NCBI GenBank assembly: GCA_903884945.1
Contig: CAISGR010000025.1
Coordinates: forward strand, 1 to 62,357
Direction of reading: 5' to 3'
Source: an uncultured bacterium
GTDB taxonomy: Bacteria > Pseudomonadota > Alphaproteobacteria > Sphingomonadales > Sphingomonadaceae
Length of the DNA: 62,357 nucleotides
Position numbers and translations under genes: made by a program. The notes under the pieces were generated by a model. That model did not search any database. It was given only the letters and a program-made list of their open reading frames with translations, and was not told the origin of the DNA. Positions 25,027 to 33,541 of this stretch are shown in pieces (the stretch's first letter is position 1; every line of letters starts with the position of its first letter).

Positions 25027-26526
25027 ATGAGTCTCGCCCCCCGCCTCGATCTGCGCCAGTCGCAATCGCTGGTGATGACGCCGCAATTGCAGCAGGCGAT
25101 CCGCCTGCTTGCGCTGTCGAATCTCGAGGTCGAAGGCTTCATCGCCGAGGAGATCGAGAAGAATCCGCTGCTCGATTCGAGCGCACCCGAGGATGACGGC
25201 CCGACGCTCGAGCGCGAGGCACCGCCCGAACCGCGGACCGAACCGGCGAGCGCCGACGAACTGCTGATGGGCGGCGACAGCACCGGCGAGGCCTCGCTCG
25301 ACGTGGATTTCACCGCCGAGAGCTTCCATCACGACAGCGTTGCCGATGGCGGCGGGATGGACGGATCGCTGGGCATGAACGGCGCGACCGGCGCCGGCAT
25401 GGGAGAGGACGGCCCCGATCTCGACGCCTTTGCCGATACCGGGCTCAGCCTGGCCGATCACCTGCTGGCCCAGGCCGGGCCGGTCGTCGATGGGCCCGAC
25501 AAGTTCATCGCCGCACACCTGATCGACCAGATCGACGAGACCGGCTACCTCACCGTGCCCCTGCTCGAAGTGGCCAACCGGCTCGGCGTAGCGCTCGCCC
25601 GCGTGGAGCATGTGCTCGGCATCATCCAGACCTTCGACCCGACCGGAGTCGGTGCGCGCTCGCTGTCCGAATGCCTCGCGCTGCAAGCGAAGGAAGCCGA
25701 CCGCTACGATCCGTGCATGGCCCGGCTGATCGACAATCTAGATCTGGTCGCGCGCGGCGACATGGCGCGGCTGAAGCGGATCTGCGACGTCGACGACGAG
25801 GATCTGGCTGACATGATCCGCGAGCTGCGCGGCTATGACCCCAAGCCGGGCTGCCGGTACGGCGGCGAGGCGATGCAGGCAGTGGTGCCCGATATCTTCG
25901 TGGCCAAGCGCAAGACCGGCTGGGCGATCGAGATCAATGCGGCGACGCTGCCACGCCTGCTGGTCAATCGCGGCTATTATGTCGAGCTCTCCGGCGGGCA
26001 GCAGGACAAGGCGTCGAAGGCCTGGCTGTCCGAATGCCTTGCCAGCGCCAACTGGCTGGTCAAGGCGCTCGACCAGCGCCAGCGCACGATCGTCAAGGTC
26101 GCGACCGAAATCGTGAAGCAGCAGGAAGCCTTCTTCGTTCACGGTGTGTCGCACCTGAAGCCGATGACGCTGCGGCAGGTGGCTGATGCGATCGAGATGC
26201 ACGAATCGACCGTCAGCCGCGTGACCAGCAACAAATATCTGAGCTGCGCGCGCGGGCTCTACGAGCTGAAATATTTCTTCACCTCGGCGATCCAGTCCTC
26301 GGACGGCGGCGACGCTGTCTCGGCCCAGGCAGTGAAGAGCGCGATCAAGGCACTGATCGCAGCGGAGGAGCCCAAGGCGATTCTCTCCGACGACACGCTG
26401 GTCGAGCTGCTCAACGCCAAGGGCTTCGATATCGCCCGGCGCACAGTCGCGAAATATCGCGAGGCGCTGGGGATCGGCAGCTCAGTGCAGCGGCGGCGAC
26501 AAAAGGCGCTGGAAGGCGTGGGGTGA
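25027..26526 (+). CDS. rpoN: RNA polymerase sigma-54 factor
   Basis: A 499-residue sigma-54. Region I (PRLDLRQSQSLVMTPQLQQA) is the glutamine/leucine-rich activator-responsive segment, region II is an acidic linker (about 50-150), and region III carries core binding and the HTH (LRQVADAIEMHESTVSRVTS). The RpoN box ARRTVAKYRE is at about 470-479 and reads the -24 element. It directs transcription from -24/-12 promoters with an enhancer-binding ATPase; a good candidate promoter is at 61897 in this window. It lies five bases after lptB. The hpf and ptsN genes that often follow rpoN are absent. Confidence 0.97.
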   Translation: MSLAPRLDLRQSQSLVMTPQLQQAIRLLALSNLEVEGFIAEEIEKNPLLDSSAPEDDGPTLEREAPPEPRTEPASADELLMGGDSTGEASLDVDFTAESFHHDSVADGGGMDGSLGMNGATGAGMGEDGPDLDAFADTGLSLADHLLAQAGPVVDGPDKFIAAHLIDQIDETGYLTVPLLEVANRLGVALARVEHVLGIIQTFDPTGVGARSLSECLALQAKEADRYDPCMARLIDNLDLVARGDMARLKRICDVDDEDLADMIRELRGYDPKPGCRYGGEAMQAVVPDIFVAKRKTGWAIEINAATLPRLLVNRGYYVELSGGQQDKASKAWLSECLASANWLVKALDQRQRTIVKVATEIVKQQEAFFVHGVSHLKPMTLRQVADAIEMHESTVSRVTSNKYLSCARGLYELKYFFTSAIQSSDGGDAVSAQAVKSAIKALIAAEEPKAILSDDTLVELLNAKGFDIARRTVAKYREALGIGSSVQRRRQKALEGVG

Positions 26527-26660
26527 CGCTCCGCAAGGCGACGTCCATTCCTCGCGCCATCGCCCAGATTGCAGGGTGTCCGTACGCTGATCGGCCTTAT
26601 CGGGACGCGGCCAGACCGCCTGGCGCCGCCGCTTCGCCCGCCTGAGCAGCCTCCGGGAGC

Positions 26661-27662
26661 TCAATCGTCCTCATCCTCATAGCCGAGCAGCGCCAGCGCG
26701 CGCGCCTTGATCTGGCGGGTCATGCACCAATGGACCAGCGCCTCTTCCCGGCCATGGGTCACCCACACCTCCTTCGGCGCGATCTCGGTGAGCGTGTCGG
26801 TCAGTTCGTCCCAGTCGGCATGGTCAGACAGGATCAGCGGCAACTCGACATTGCGCTGCACCGCGCGCTGCCGGACCCGCATCCAGCCCGAGGCCATCGC
26901 CGTGATCGGGTCGGGCAGCCGTCGCGACCAGCGATCGTTGAGCGCGCCGGGCGGGGCCATCACGATCCGCCCCCTGAGCTCAGCCCTGGATACGCCGGTC
27001 GCCGGGCGCAGCGCGCCGAGCTCCACGCCGTGCGCGACATAGAGATCGCAGAGGCGCTGGAGCGCGCCATGGAGATAGATCGGATCATCGAAACCGCGCG
27101 CGCGCAGCTCGGCGATCACGCGCTGCGCCTTGCCGAGCGCATAGGCGCCGACCAGCACGCAGCGATCCGGATTGGCATGGAGCGCGGCAGTGAGCTTGTC
27201 GATCTCATCGCCCGTGTCAGGGTGGCGGAAGACCGGCAGGCCGAAGGTCGCCTCGGTGATGAACACGTCGCAGGCAACTGGCTCGAACGGCGCACAAGTG
27301 GGGTCGGCGCGGCGCTTGTAATCGCCGGAGACCACGATCGTCTCGCCGCGATGAGTCAGCACGATCTGCGCCGAGCCGAGGACGTGCCCGGCGGGCACGA
27401 AGCGGACGTCGACATCGCCCATGCGCATCGATGCGCCATAGACGACCGGGTGACCGGCCTGGGGACCGTAGCGGGCTTCCATGATCGCCAGCGTTTCAGG
27501 TGTTGCCCAAACGGCCGCATGGCCGCCGCGCGCGTGATCGGCATGGCCGTGCGTGACGAGCGCTTTCGGCGAGGGGCGCGACGGGTCGATCCAGGCGTTC
27601 GCCGGCTTCACGTAGATGCCTTGGGGTTGCGGATCGATCCAGTCGCCGAGTTTCGCCATCAT
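26661..27662 (-). CDS. Ligase-associated MBL-fold DNA exonuclease
   Basis: A 333-residue metallo-beta-lactamase/beta-CASP nuclease of the type linked to bacterial ATP-dependent ligases. Metal ligands lie in LVTHGHADHARGG, PAGHVLGSAQ, VVSGDYKRR and LILSDHADWDEL. The characterised Pseudomonas putida homologue is a manganese-dependent nuclease. The AGG immediately upstream is better spaced from the second ATG (27659) than from the first (27662). It is divergent from the Lhr-type helicase gene, only about 32 bases apart, so a shared control region is likely. Confidence 0.9.
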   Translation of the reverse strand: MMAKLGDWIDPQPQGIYVKPANAWIDPSRPSPKALVTHGHADHARGGHAAVWATPETLAIMEARYGPQAGHPVVYGASMRMGDVDVRFVPAGHVLGSAQIVLTHRGETIVVSGDYKRRADPTCAPFEPVACDVFITEATFGLPVFRHPDTGDEIDKLTAALHANPDRCVLVGAYALGKAQRVIAELRARGFDDPIYLHGALQRLCDLYVAHGVELGALRPATGVSRAELRGRIVMAPPGALNDRWSRRLPDPITAMASGWMRVRQRAVQRNVELPLILSDHADWDELTDTLTEIAPKEVWVTHGREEALVHWCMTRQIKARALALLGYEDEDD

Positions 27663-27694
27663 ACCTATATGGATAGGATGCGCTTGGGTTCCCA

Positions 27695-30103
27695 GTGATC
27701 GATCTTCCGCCCCCCTTGGCCGGCTGGTTCGCGGCGCGCGGCTGGGCGCCGCGCAGCCATCAACTCGACATGCTCGAGGTGGGACGCGCCGGCCGGCACG
27801 GGCTGCTCGTCGCGACGACCGGCGCGGGCAAGACGCTCGCCGGCTTTCTGCCGACGCTCGCCGAGCTGATCGAGACGCCCACCGACGGGCTGCACACGCT
27901 TTATGTCTCGCCGCTCAAGGCGCTGGCAGCCGATGTGCAGCGCAACCTGCTGACGCCGATCGACGAAATGGGCCTCGATCTCCGCGTCGAGACCCGCACC
28001 GGCGATACGCCGAGCGACCGCAAGGCGCGCCAGCGCATCCGCCCGCCGCAGATCCTGCTCACCACCCCCGAATCGCTCAGCCTGCTGCTGTCCTATCCCG
28101 ACAGCCTGCTGATGTTCGAGGGGCTGAAGACGATCGTCGTCGACGAGGTCCATGCTTTCGCCACCGGCAAGCGCGGCGACCTGCTCTCGCTATGCATGGC
28201 GCGGCTGCAGAAGCTCGCCCCCGGCCTGCGCCGGGTCGCCTTGTCGGCAACCGTCGCCGATCCGGACGGCTATCGCGCCTGGCTCGCGCCCGACGGCGAC
28301 ATCGACCAGGTGACGCTGGTCCAGGGCGAGGCCGGGGCGGCCCCCAATATCGCGATCCTGCTGCCCGAGGGCCGGGTGCCCTGGGCGGGCCATTCGGGGC
28401 GCTATGCCGCCGAACAGGTGATGGCGGAGATCGAGACGCACCGGACCTCGATCATCTTCTGCAACACCCGCAGCCTGGCCGAGCTGATCTTCCAGGATCT
28501 GTGGAAGGTCAACGACATGCAGCTGCCGATCGGCATCCATCACGGAAGCCTCAGCCTGGAGGCGCGGCACAAGGTGGAAGGCGCGATGGCAGCGGGCAGG
28601 CTGCGCGCGCTGGTCGCGACCGCCAGCCTCGATCTCGGCGTCGACTGGGGCGATGTCGATTGCGTGGTGCAGATGGGCGCCCCCAAGGGATCGTCCCGAC
28701 TGCTGCAGCGGATCGGGCGATCCAACCACCGGCTCGACGAGTCGTCGGAGGCGGTGATCGTACCCGGCAACCGCTTCGAATATCTCGAGGCGCGCGCCGC
28801 CCTCGATGCCGTGGTGGCGGGCGAACTCGACCCCGATCTCTTCCGGGCCGGCGCGCTCGACGTGCTCGCTCAGCATATCATGGCCTGCGCCTGCGCCGCG
28901 CCGTTCGTGCAGGGCGAGATGCTCGACGAGGTCCGTTCCGCCCTGCCCTATTCGGCACTGGATGCGGAGACGTTCGAGCGCGTGCTCGGCTTCATCCGTG
29001 ACGGCGGCTATGCGCTGAAGGCCTATGAAAAGTTCAAGCGGCTGACCCGCGACCCGGACGGCCGCTGGCGAGTGAGCCATCCGAGTTTCGTCGCGCAACA
29101 CCGACTCAATGCCGGGATCATCGTCGAGGCGACGATGTTGTCGGTGCGCTTCCGCAACGGCCGGACGCTGGGCAAGGTCGAGGAGGCGTTCGCCGCCTCA
29201 ATGAGCCCGGGCGATACCTTCTTCTTTGCCGGGACCAGCCTCGAGGTCGAGAAGATCGACACCGAGGACCTGATCGTGCGCGCGACGGCCCGGCCGGCGC
29301 GCATCCCGACCTATGGCGGCGCCCGCATGCCGATCTCGACCAACCTGGCCGACCGGGTGCGCGGCTTCCTCGCCGACCCGACCGAATGGTCGCGCTTTCC
29401 CGACGATGTGCGCGAATGGCTTGAGGTGCAGGCCTATCGCTCGAAGCTCCCGCAACAGGGCGAGCTGCTGGTCGAAACCTTCCCCCACGAGGGCCGGCAT
29501 TTCATGGTCGCCTACAGCTTCGAGGGCTGGAACGCGCACCAGTCGCTCGGCATGCTGCTGACCCGCCGGATGGAGACCCAGGGGCTCCGTCCGCTCGGCT
29601 TCGTCGCGAGCGACTATTCGATCGCCTGCTATTCACTCGACCCGGTGACTGACCCCGCCGCGCTGTTCTCGCCCGACATCCTCGAGCATGAGTTCGTCGA
29701 CTGGGTGCAGGAGTCGTCGCTGCTGAAACGCGCCTTTCGCGAGGTGGCGGTGATCGGCGGGCTGGTCGAGCGCCAGCACCCGGGCAAGCGCAAGACTGGC
29801 CGGCAGGTCACCTTCTCGACCGACCTGATCTATGACGTGCTGCGCAAATACGAGCCGGGCCATTTGCTGCTCCAGGCGGCCTGGGCGGATGCGCGGGCGA
29901 AGATGACCGATGTGGGGCGACTCGCGCATCTGCTCGACCGCGCGGCCGAGACGATGGTGCATGTAACGCTCGACCGGGTCTCGCCGCTGGCGGTGCCGGT
30001 CCTCACCCTGATCGGGCGCGAACGCATCGCAATGGGCCTGGCGGACGATTCCCTGCTGATCGAGGCGGAAGCGCTCGCGGCCGAGGCGATGCGGCTGGAT
30101 TGA
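27695..30103 (+). CDS. Ligase-associated DEXH helicase (Lhr-Core)
   Basis: An 802-residue superfamily 2 helicase. Walker A is TTGAGKT (41-47), motif II is DEVH (150-153), motif III is in VALSATVAD, and the C-terminal RecA lobe has IIFCNTRSLAE, VATASLDLGVDWGDVD and LLQRIGRSNH. The remaining C-terminal half is the winged-helix and Lhr-specific region (TFPHEGRHFMVAYSFEGWNA). The Pseudomonas putida Lhr-Core is a 3'-5' DNA helicase grouped with the exonuclease, ligase and phosphoesterase. It starts with GTG at 27695; the sequence after it (PPPLAGWFAARGWAPRSHQL) fits the family N terminus, although the ribosome binding site is poor. Confidence 0.92.
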   Translation: MIDLPPPLAGWFAARGWAPRSHQLDMLEVGRAGRHGLLVATTGAGKTLAGFLPTLAELIETPTDGLHTLYVSPLKALAADVQRNLLTPIDEMGLDLRVETRTGDTPSDRKARQRIRPPQILLTTPESLSLLLSYPDSLLMFEGLKTIVVDEVHAFATGKRGDLLSLCMARLQKLAPGLRRVALSATVADPDGYRAWLAPDGDIDQVTLVQGEAGAAPNIAILLPEGRVPWAGHSGRYAAEQVMAEIETHRTSIIFCNTRSLAELIFQDLWKVNDMQLPIGIHHGSLSLEARHKVEGAMAAGRLRALVATASLDLGVDWGDVDCVVQMGAPKGSSRLLQRIGRSNHRLDESSEAVIVPGNRFEYLEARAALDAVVAGELDPDLFRAGALDVLAQHIMACACAAPFVQGEMLDEVRSALPYSALDAETFERVLGFIRDGGYALKAYEKFKRLTRDPDGRWRVSHPSFVAQHRLNAGIIVEATMLSVRFRNGRTLGKVEEAFAASMSPGDTFFFAGTSLEVEKIDTEDLIVRATARPARIPTYGGARMPISTNLADRVRGFLADPTEWSRFPDDVREWLEVQAYRSKLPQQGELLVETFPHEGRHFMVAYSFEGWNAHQSLGMLLTRRMETQGLRPLGFVASDYSIACYSLDPVTDPAALFSPDILEHEFVDWVQESSLLKRAFREVAVIGGLVERQHPGKRKTGRQVTFSTDLIYDVLRKYEPGHLLLQAAWADARAKMTDVGRLAHLLDRAAETMVHVTLDRVSPLAVPVLTLIGRERIAMGLADDSLLIEAEALAAEAMRLD

Positions 30104-30110
30104 GACGGCG

Positions 30111-30127
30111 CAACAAGCCCCTTGTTG
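30111..30127. repeat. Inverted repeat after lhr
   Basis: CAACAAG, three C, then CTTGTTG: a perfect seven-base inverted repeat in the 53-base gap between lhr and the first aspartic protease gene. There is no T tract. It could be a weak terminator or an operator; nothing in the sequence decides. Confidence 0.4.
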
Positions 30128-30156
30128 AAGGTCCGGAACGGGCGTAACATCGTCTC

Positions 30157-31080
30157 ATGCGCGGAATAACCGCCCTTCTACTCGCCGTGACGACCGCTGC
30201 TTCCGCAGCGCAGCCGATGGGACAGGGCGAGGTGCCGCCGGCAGCCACGGACGCTACGCTCGCTTTCGCCGACGCTTCCTCGCGCATGACCGTGCCGGTG
30301 ACGATCGCAGGGAACGGCCCCTATCAGTTCATCATCGATACGGGCGCCGAGCGGACCGTGATCTCGCGCGAACTGGCGGCAACGCTTGGCCTGGCGCGGG
30401 GCCGGGACGTGCGGATGACCGCGATGACCGGGACGAGCAACGTCGGCACCGTGGTGATTCCCTCGCTGATCGTGAGCAACATCGCGAGCGCGTCGATCGA
30501 GGCGCCGCAGCTGCTGTCGGCCAATCTCGGCGCGCCGGGCATGCTCGGGATCGATTCCCTCAGCGGCCACGCGCTCTCGATCAACTTCGAGACCAACAGC
30601 ATGACGGTGAAGCCGTCCAGGCGCCGTGCCAGCAACCAGGTGCCCGGCGGCGACATCATCGTGCGGGCGCGCAGCGTCTATGGGCAGCTGATCGTCACCC
30701 AGGCCTATTACAAGGGTCGCCGGATCAGCGTGGTGATCGATACCGGCGCCGCGGTGAGCATGGGCAATTCAGCGTTGCGCGAACGGATGCGCCGCGACCT
30801 GAAGACACCGCAGCAGATCCTGCTGACCAGCGTGACCGGCGACAGCATGCTGGCCGACTATACCCAGGCGACGCGACTCGACATCGGCGGGGTCGGCTTC
30901 AACAACCTGCCGATCGCCTTTGCCGATGCCGCTCCATTCCGGAAATTCGGGCTGGCCGACCAGCCCGCGCTGATGCTTGGCATGGATGCGCTGCGCCTGT
31001 TCCGCCGGGTCGATGTCGACTTCGCCAACCGCGAAGTCCGTTTCGCCCTTCCTCGCGATGCCTATGGCCCGCGCGACTGA
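30157..31080 (+). CDS. Retropepsin-like aspartic protease, copy 1
   Basis: A 307-residue exported protein: signal peptide about residues 1-18, then two retropepsin-like half domains. The active-site motifs are FIIDTGAERTVIS (Asp61) and VVIDTGAAVSMGN (Asp195), with MLGIDSL and LMLGMDALRLF as the matching flap-side motifs. With both lobes in one chain it should fold as a single pepsin-like enzyme, unlike viral dimers. Family members are poorly studied periplasmic proteases. The next gene encodes a close paralogue five bases downstream, so the pair is a tandem duplication in one operon. Confidence 0.85.
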   Translation: MRGITALLLAVTTAASAAQPMGQGEVPPAATDATLAFADASSRMTVPVTIAGNGPYQFIIDTGAERTVISRELAATLGLARGRDVRMTAMTGTSNVGTVVIPSLIVSNIASASIEAPQLLSANLGAPGMLGIDSLSGHALSINFETNSMTVKPSRRRASNQVPGGDIIVRARSVYGQLIVTQAYYKGRRISVVIDTGAAVSMGNSALRERMRRDLKTPQQILLTSVTGDSMLADYTQATRLDIGGVGFNNLPIAFADAAPFRKFGLADQPALMLGMDALRLFRRVDVDFANREVRFALPRDAYGPRD

Positions 31081-31084
31081 TCCC

Positions 31085-32083
31085 ATGCCTGCGCCTGCAA
31101 GGGCCGCGCAGCGGCGGGCACTGCGTCGCCTGGCAGTCGCGCTGCTTTCGATCGTCGCGGCCGCACCCGGAGCATCGGCGGGGCAGGATCCGGGCGGCCA
31201 GCCGGCGCCCGCCGCGCAGGCGCCGCTTGACCTGGGCGATGCGCAGGACCGCATGACCGTGCCCGTCTCGATCGGCAATCACGGCCCGTTCAATTTCGTC
31301 GTCGATACCGGCGCGATGCGAACCGTGATCTCGCGCGAGCTTGCCGGTACGCTGGGGCTGGCCGCAGGCAGGAACGTCCGGCTGACGGCAATGACCGGTA
31401 CCGCCGATGTCAGCACCGTGGTCATCCCCATGATCAGCGTCAGCACGATCGGCGGCACCGCCATCGAGGCCCCGTCGCTCGAATCGCGCAACCTCGGCGC
31501 ACCCGGCATGCTCGGCCTCGACACGCTGCAGGGTCATGCAGTGTCGATCGATTTCGGCCGACAGCTGATGACGGTGACGCCTTCCGTGAAGCGACGGCGC
31601 AGCGTCGAGGCGGCGCCCGGAGAGGTCGTCGTTCACGGCAAGAATATCTACGGCCAGCTGATCGTGACTGACGCAAGCTATCGCGGCAGGAAGATTCGGG
31701 TGATTCTCGACACCGGCTCCGGCATCACCATGGGCAATATGGCGCTCAAGCAACGCGTGGCCCGCAGCGCTAAGGCGGCCCGATCGATATCGCTCTGGGG
31801 GGTTACCGGCCAGTCGATGCAGGTCGATTATACCCAGATCACCAGCGTCAGAATCGGCGGAGCGCTCTTCTCCCGCCTGCCGATCGCCTTTTCGGATGCC
31901 GAGCCATTCCGTCATTTCGGCCTGACCGATCAGCCGGCCCTGCTGCTCGGCATGGATGCCCTGCGGCTGTTCCAGCATGTCGAGATCGATTTTCCCAATC
32001 GCGAGGTGCGCCTCTCGGTTGCGAACGATGCCGTGGGAGCAGCACGGCCTTCGCCGTTGCGCTCGATCCCGTTGGGGCGCTAG
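31085..32083 (+). CDS. Retropepsin-like aspartic protease, copy 2
   Basis: A 332-residue paralogue of the preceding gene. A longer N-terminal export signal (RRLAVALLSIVAAAPGASA) is followed by a short Pro/Gln-rich linker and the same two half domains, with active sites FVVDTGAMRTVIS and VILDTGSGITMGN. Shared blocks such as RTVISRELA, LGAPGMLG and YGQLIVT place the duplication well before divergence of the linkers. The start at ATG 31085 lies five bases after the copy 1 stop. The C-terminal tail (about 15 residues, Arg/Pro-rich) is not in copy 1. Confidence 0.85.
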   Translation: MPAPARAAQRRALRRLAVALLSIVAAAPGASAGQDPGGQPAPAAQAPLDLGDAQDRMTVPVSIGNHGPFNFVVDTGAMRTVISRELAGTLGLAAGRNVRLTAMTGTADVSTVVIPMISVSTIGGTAIEAPSLESRNLGAPGMLGLDTLQGHAVSIDFGRQLMTVTPSVKRRRSVEAAPGEVVVHGKNIYGQLIVTDASYRGRKIRVILDTGSGITMGNMALKQRVARSAKAARSISLWGVTGQSMQVDYTQITSVRIGGALFSRLPIAFSDAEPFRHFGLTDQPALLLGMDALRLFQHVEIDFPNREVRLSVANDAVGAARPSPLRSIPLGR

Positions 32084-32113
32084 CCTCGCCCCCGACCATT
32101 TGCGGGGGTAGCG

Positions 32114-33523
32114 ATGCGAAAGATCAATCGAGGACTTACTCTGTGCGCCGCGATCGCGGCAGCCTTGCCCGGCGTCACCGCCGCTCAGGAATTGCGGCCG
32201 GACCAGCAGGCCTTTTTCGGGATCTACAAGGAGCTGGTCGAGACCAACACGACGCTTTCAGCCGGCAGCTGCACCCAGGCCGCAGCCCAGATCGGCGCGC
32301 GGCTTAAGGCGGCCGGTTACGCCGATGCCGATATCACCCCCTTCTCGGTTCGGGATCATCCGCGCGAGGGCGGGATCGTCGCGGTGCTGCAGGGGAGCGA
32401 CAGGCGCGCCAAGCCGATGTTGCTGCTCGCACATCTCGACGTGGTCGAGGCCAAGCGCGAGGACTGGGTCCGCGACCCGTTCAAGCTGGTCGAGGAAGGC
32501 GGCTATTATTATGCGCGCGGCACGCTCGACGACAAGGCGATGGCGGCGGTCTGGGTGGACAGCATGATCCGCTTCAAGACCAGCGGCTACCGGCCGAAGC
32601 GCACGATCAAGCTGGCGCTGACCTGTGGCGAAGAAACGACCTTCGCCTTTAATGGCGCCCAGTGGCTGGCGGCCAACAAACGCGACCTGATCGCGGCCGA
32701 GTTCGCGCTCAACGAGGGTGGCGGCGGGCGCTATGACGACAAGGGCAAGCCGCAGCTGCTCGCAATCCAGGTCGGCGAGAAGGCAGCGCAGAATTACACC
32801 TTCGAGGCGACCAATCCGGGCGGGCACAGCTCGCAGCCGACCCCCGAAAACGCGATCTACGAGCTCGCCGACGCCTTGCAGGCGGTGCGAACCTACGAAT
32901 TCCCCGTGAAGTTCACCGACACCACCCGCGCTTTCTTCGCCGCCAATGCAGCGGCGATGCCCGGCCCCGCCGGCGACGCAATCAACCGCCTGCTCGCCAA
33001 CCCGGCGGACAAGGCCGCCGATGCGCTGATCAGCCGTGACAAGGGCATGCATTCGACACTGCGCACCACCTGCGTCGCGACGCTGGTGAATGCCGGCCAT
33101 GCCGAGAACGCGCTGCCCCAGCGCGCGACCGCGAATGTCAATTGCCGCATCTTCCCGGGCGAGACGGTCGAGGGCACGCTGGCCAAGCTGCAGGAACTGG
33201 CCGGCCCGAAGGTGAAGGTGACCGCCAACCAGCCGATTCGCCCGACCGCGATCCCGCCGGCGCTCGATCCCAAGATCATCGGGCCGGCCACGGCCGTGGC
33301 GGCGAAGCATTTTCCCGGGCTGCCGATGCTGCCGCTGATGTCGACCGGGGCAACCGACGGGATCTTCTTCGAGGCGATCGGCATCCCGGTCTATGGCGCG
33401 CCCGGGATCTTCGTCGATCCGGACCTGAACGGAGCGCATGGGCTGAACGAACGGATCCGGACCAAATCGCTCTATGAGGGCCGGGACTATCTGTTCGACC
33501 TGGTCAAGGCCTATGCCGGATAG
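32114..33523 (+). CDS. M20 family metallopeptidase, exported
   Basis: A 469-residue zinc peptidase with a signal peptide (cleavage near VTAAQ, residue 24). M20 motifs: LLLAHLDVVEA (first His and Asp), RGTLDDKAMAAVWV (bridging Asp), TCGEETTFAF (catalytic Glu pair) and NPGGHSSQPTPENAIY in the dimerisation domain. The terminal GAHGLNERI supplies the last His. Carboxypeptidase-like hydrolysis of peptides in the periplasm is the likely activity. The predicted ribosome binding GGGGG lies in a hairpin stem (32089-32108). It follows the two aspartic proteases and may be part of a peptide-degrading operon. Confidence 0.9.
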   Translation: MRKINRGLTLCAAIAAALPGVTAAQELRPDQQAFFGIYKELVETNTTLSAGSCTQAAAQIGARLKAAGYADADITPFSVRDHPREGGIVAVLQGSDRRAKPMLLLAHLDVVEAKREDWVRDPFKLVEEGGYYYARGTLDDKAMAAVWVDSMIRFKTSGYRPKRTIKLALTCGEETTFAFNGAQWLAANKRDLIAAEFALNEGGGGRYDDKGKPQLLAIQVGEKAAQNYTFEATNPGGHSSQPTPENAIYELADALQAVRTYEFPVKFTDTTRAFFAANAAAMPGPAGDAINRLLANPADKAADALISRDKGMHSTLRTTCVATLVNAGHAENALPQRATANVNCRIFPGETVEGTLAKLQELAGPKVKVTANQPIRPTAIPPALDPKIIGPATAVAAKHFPGLPMLPLMSTGATDGIFFEAIGIPVYGAPGIFVDPDLNGAHGLNERIRTKSLYEGRDYLFDLVKAYAG

Positions 33524-33541
33524 GCAGCGTCGCGACCGGGA

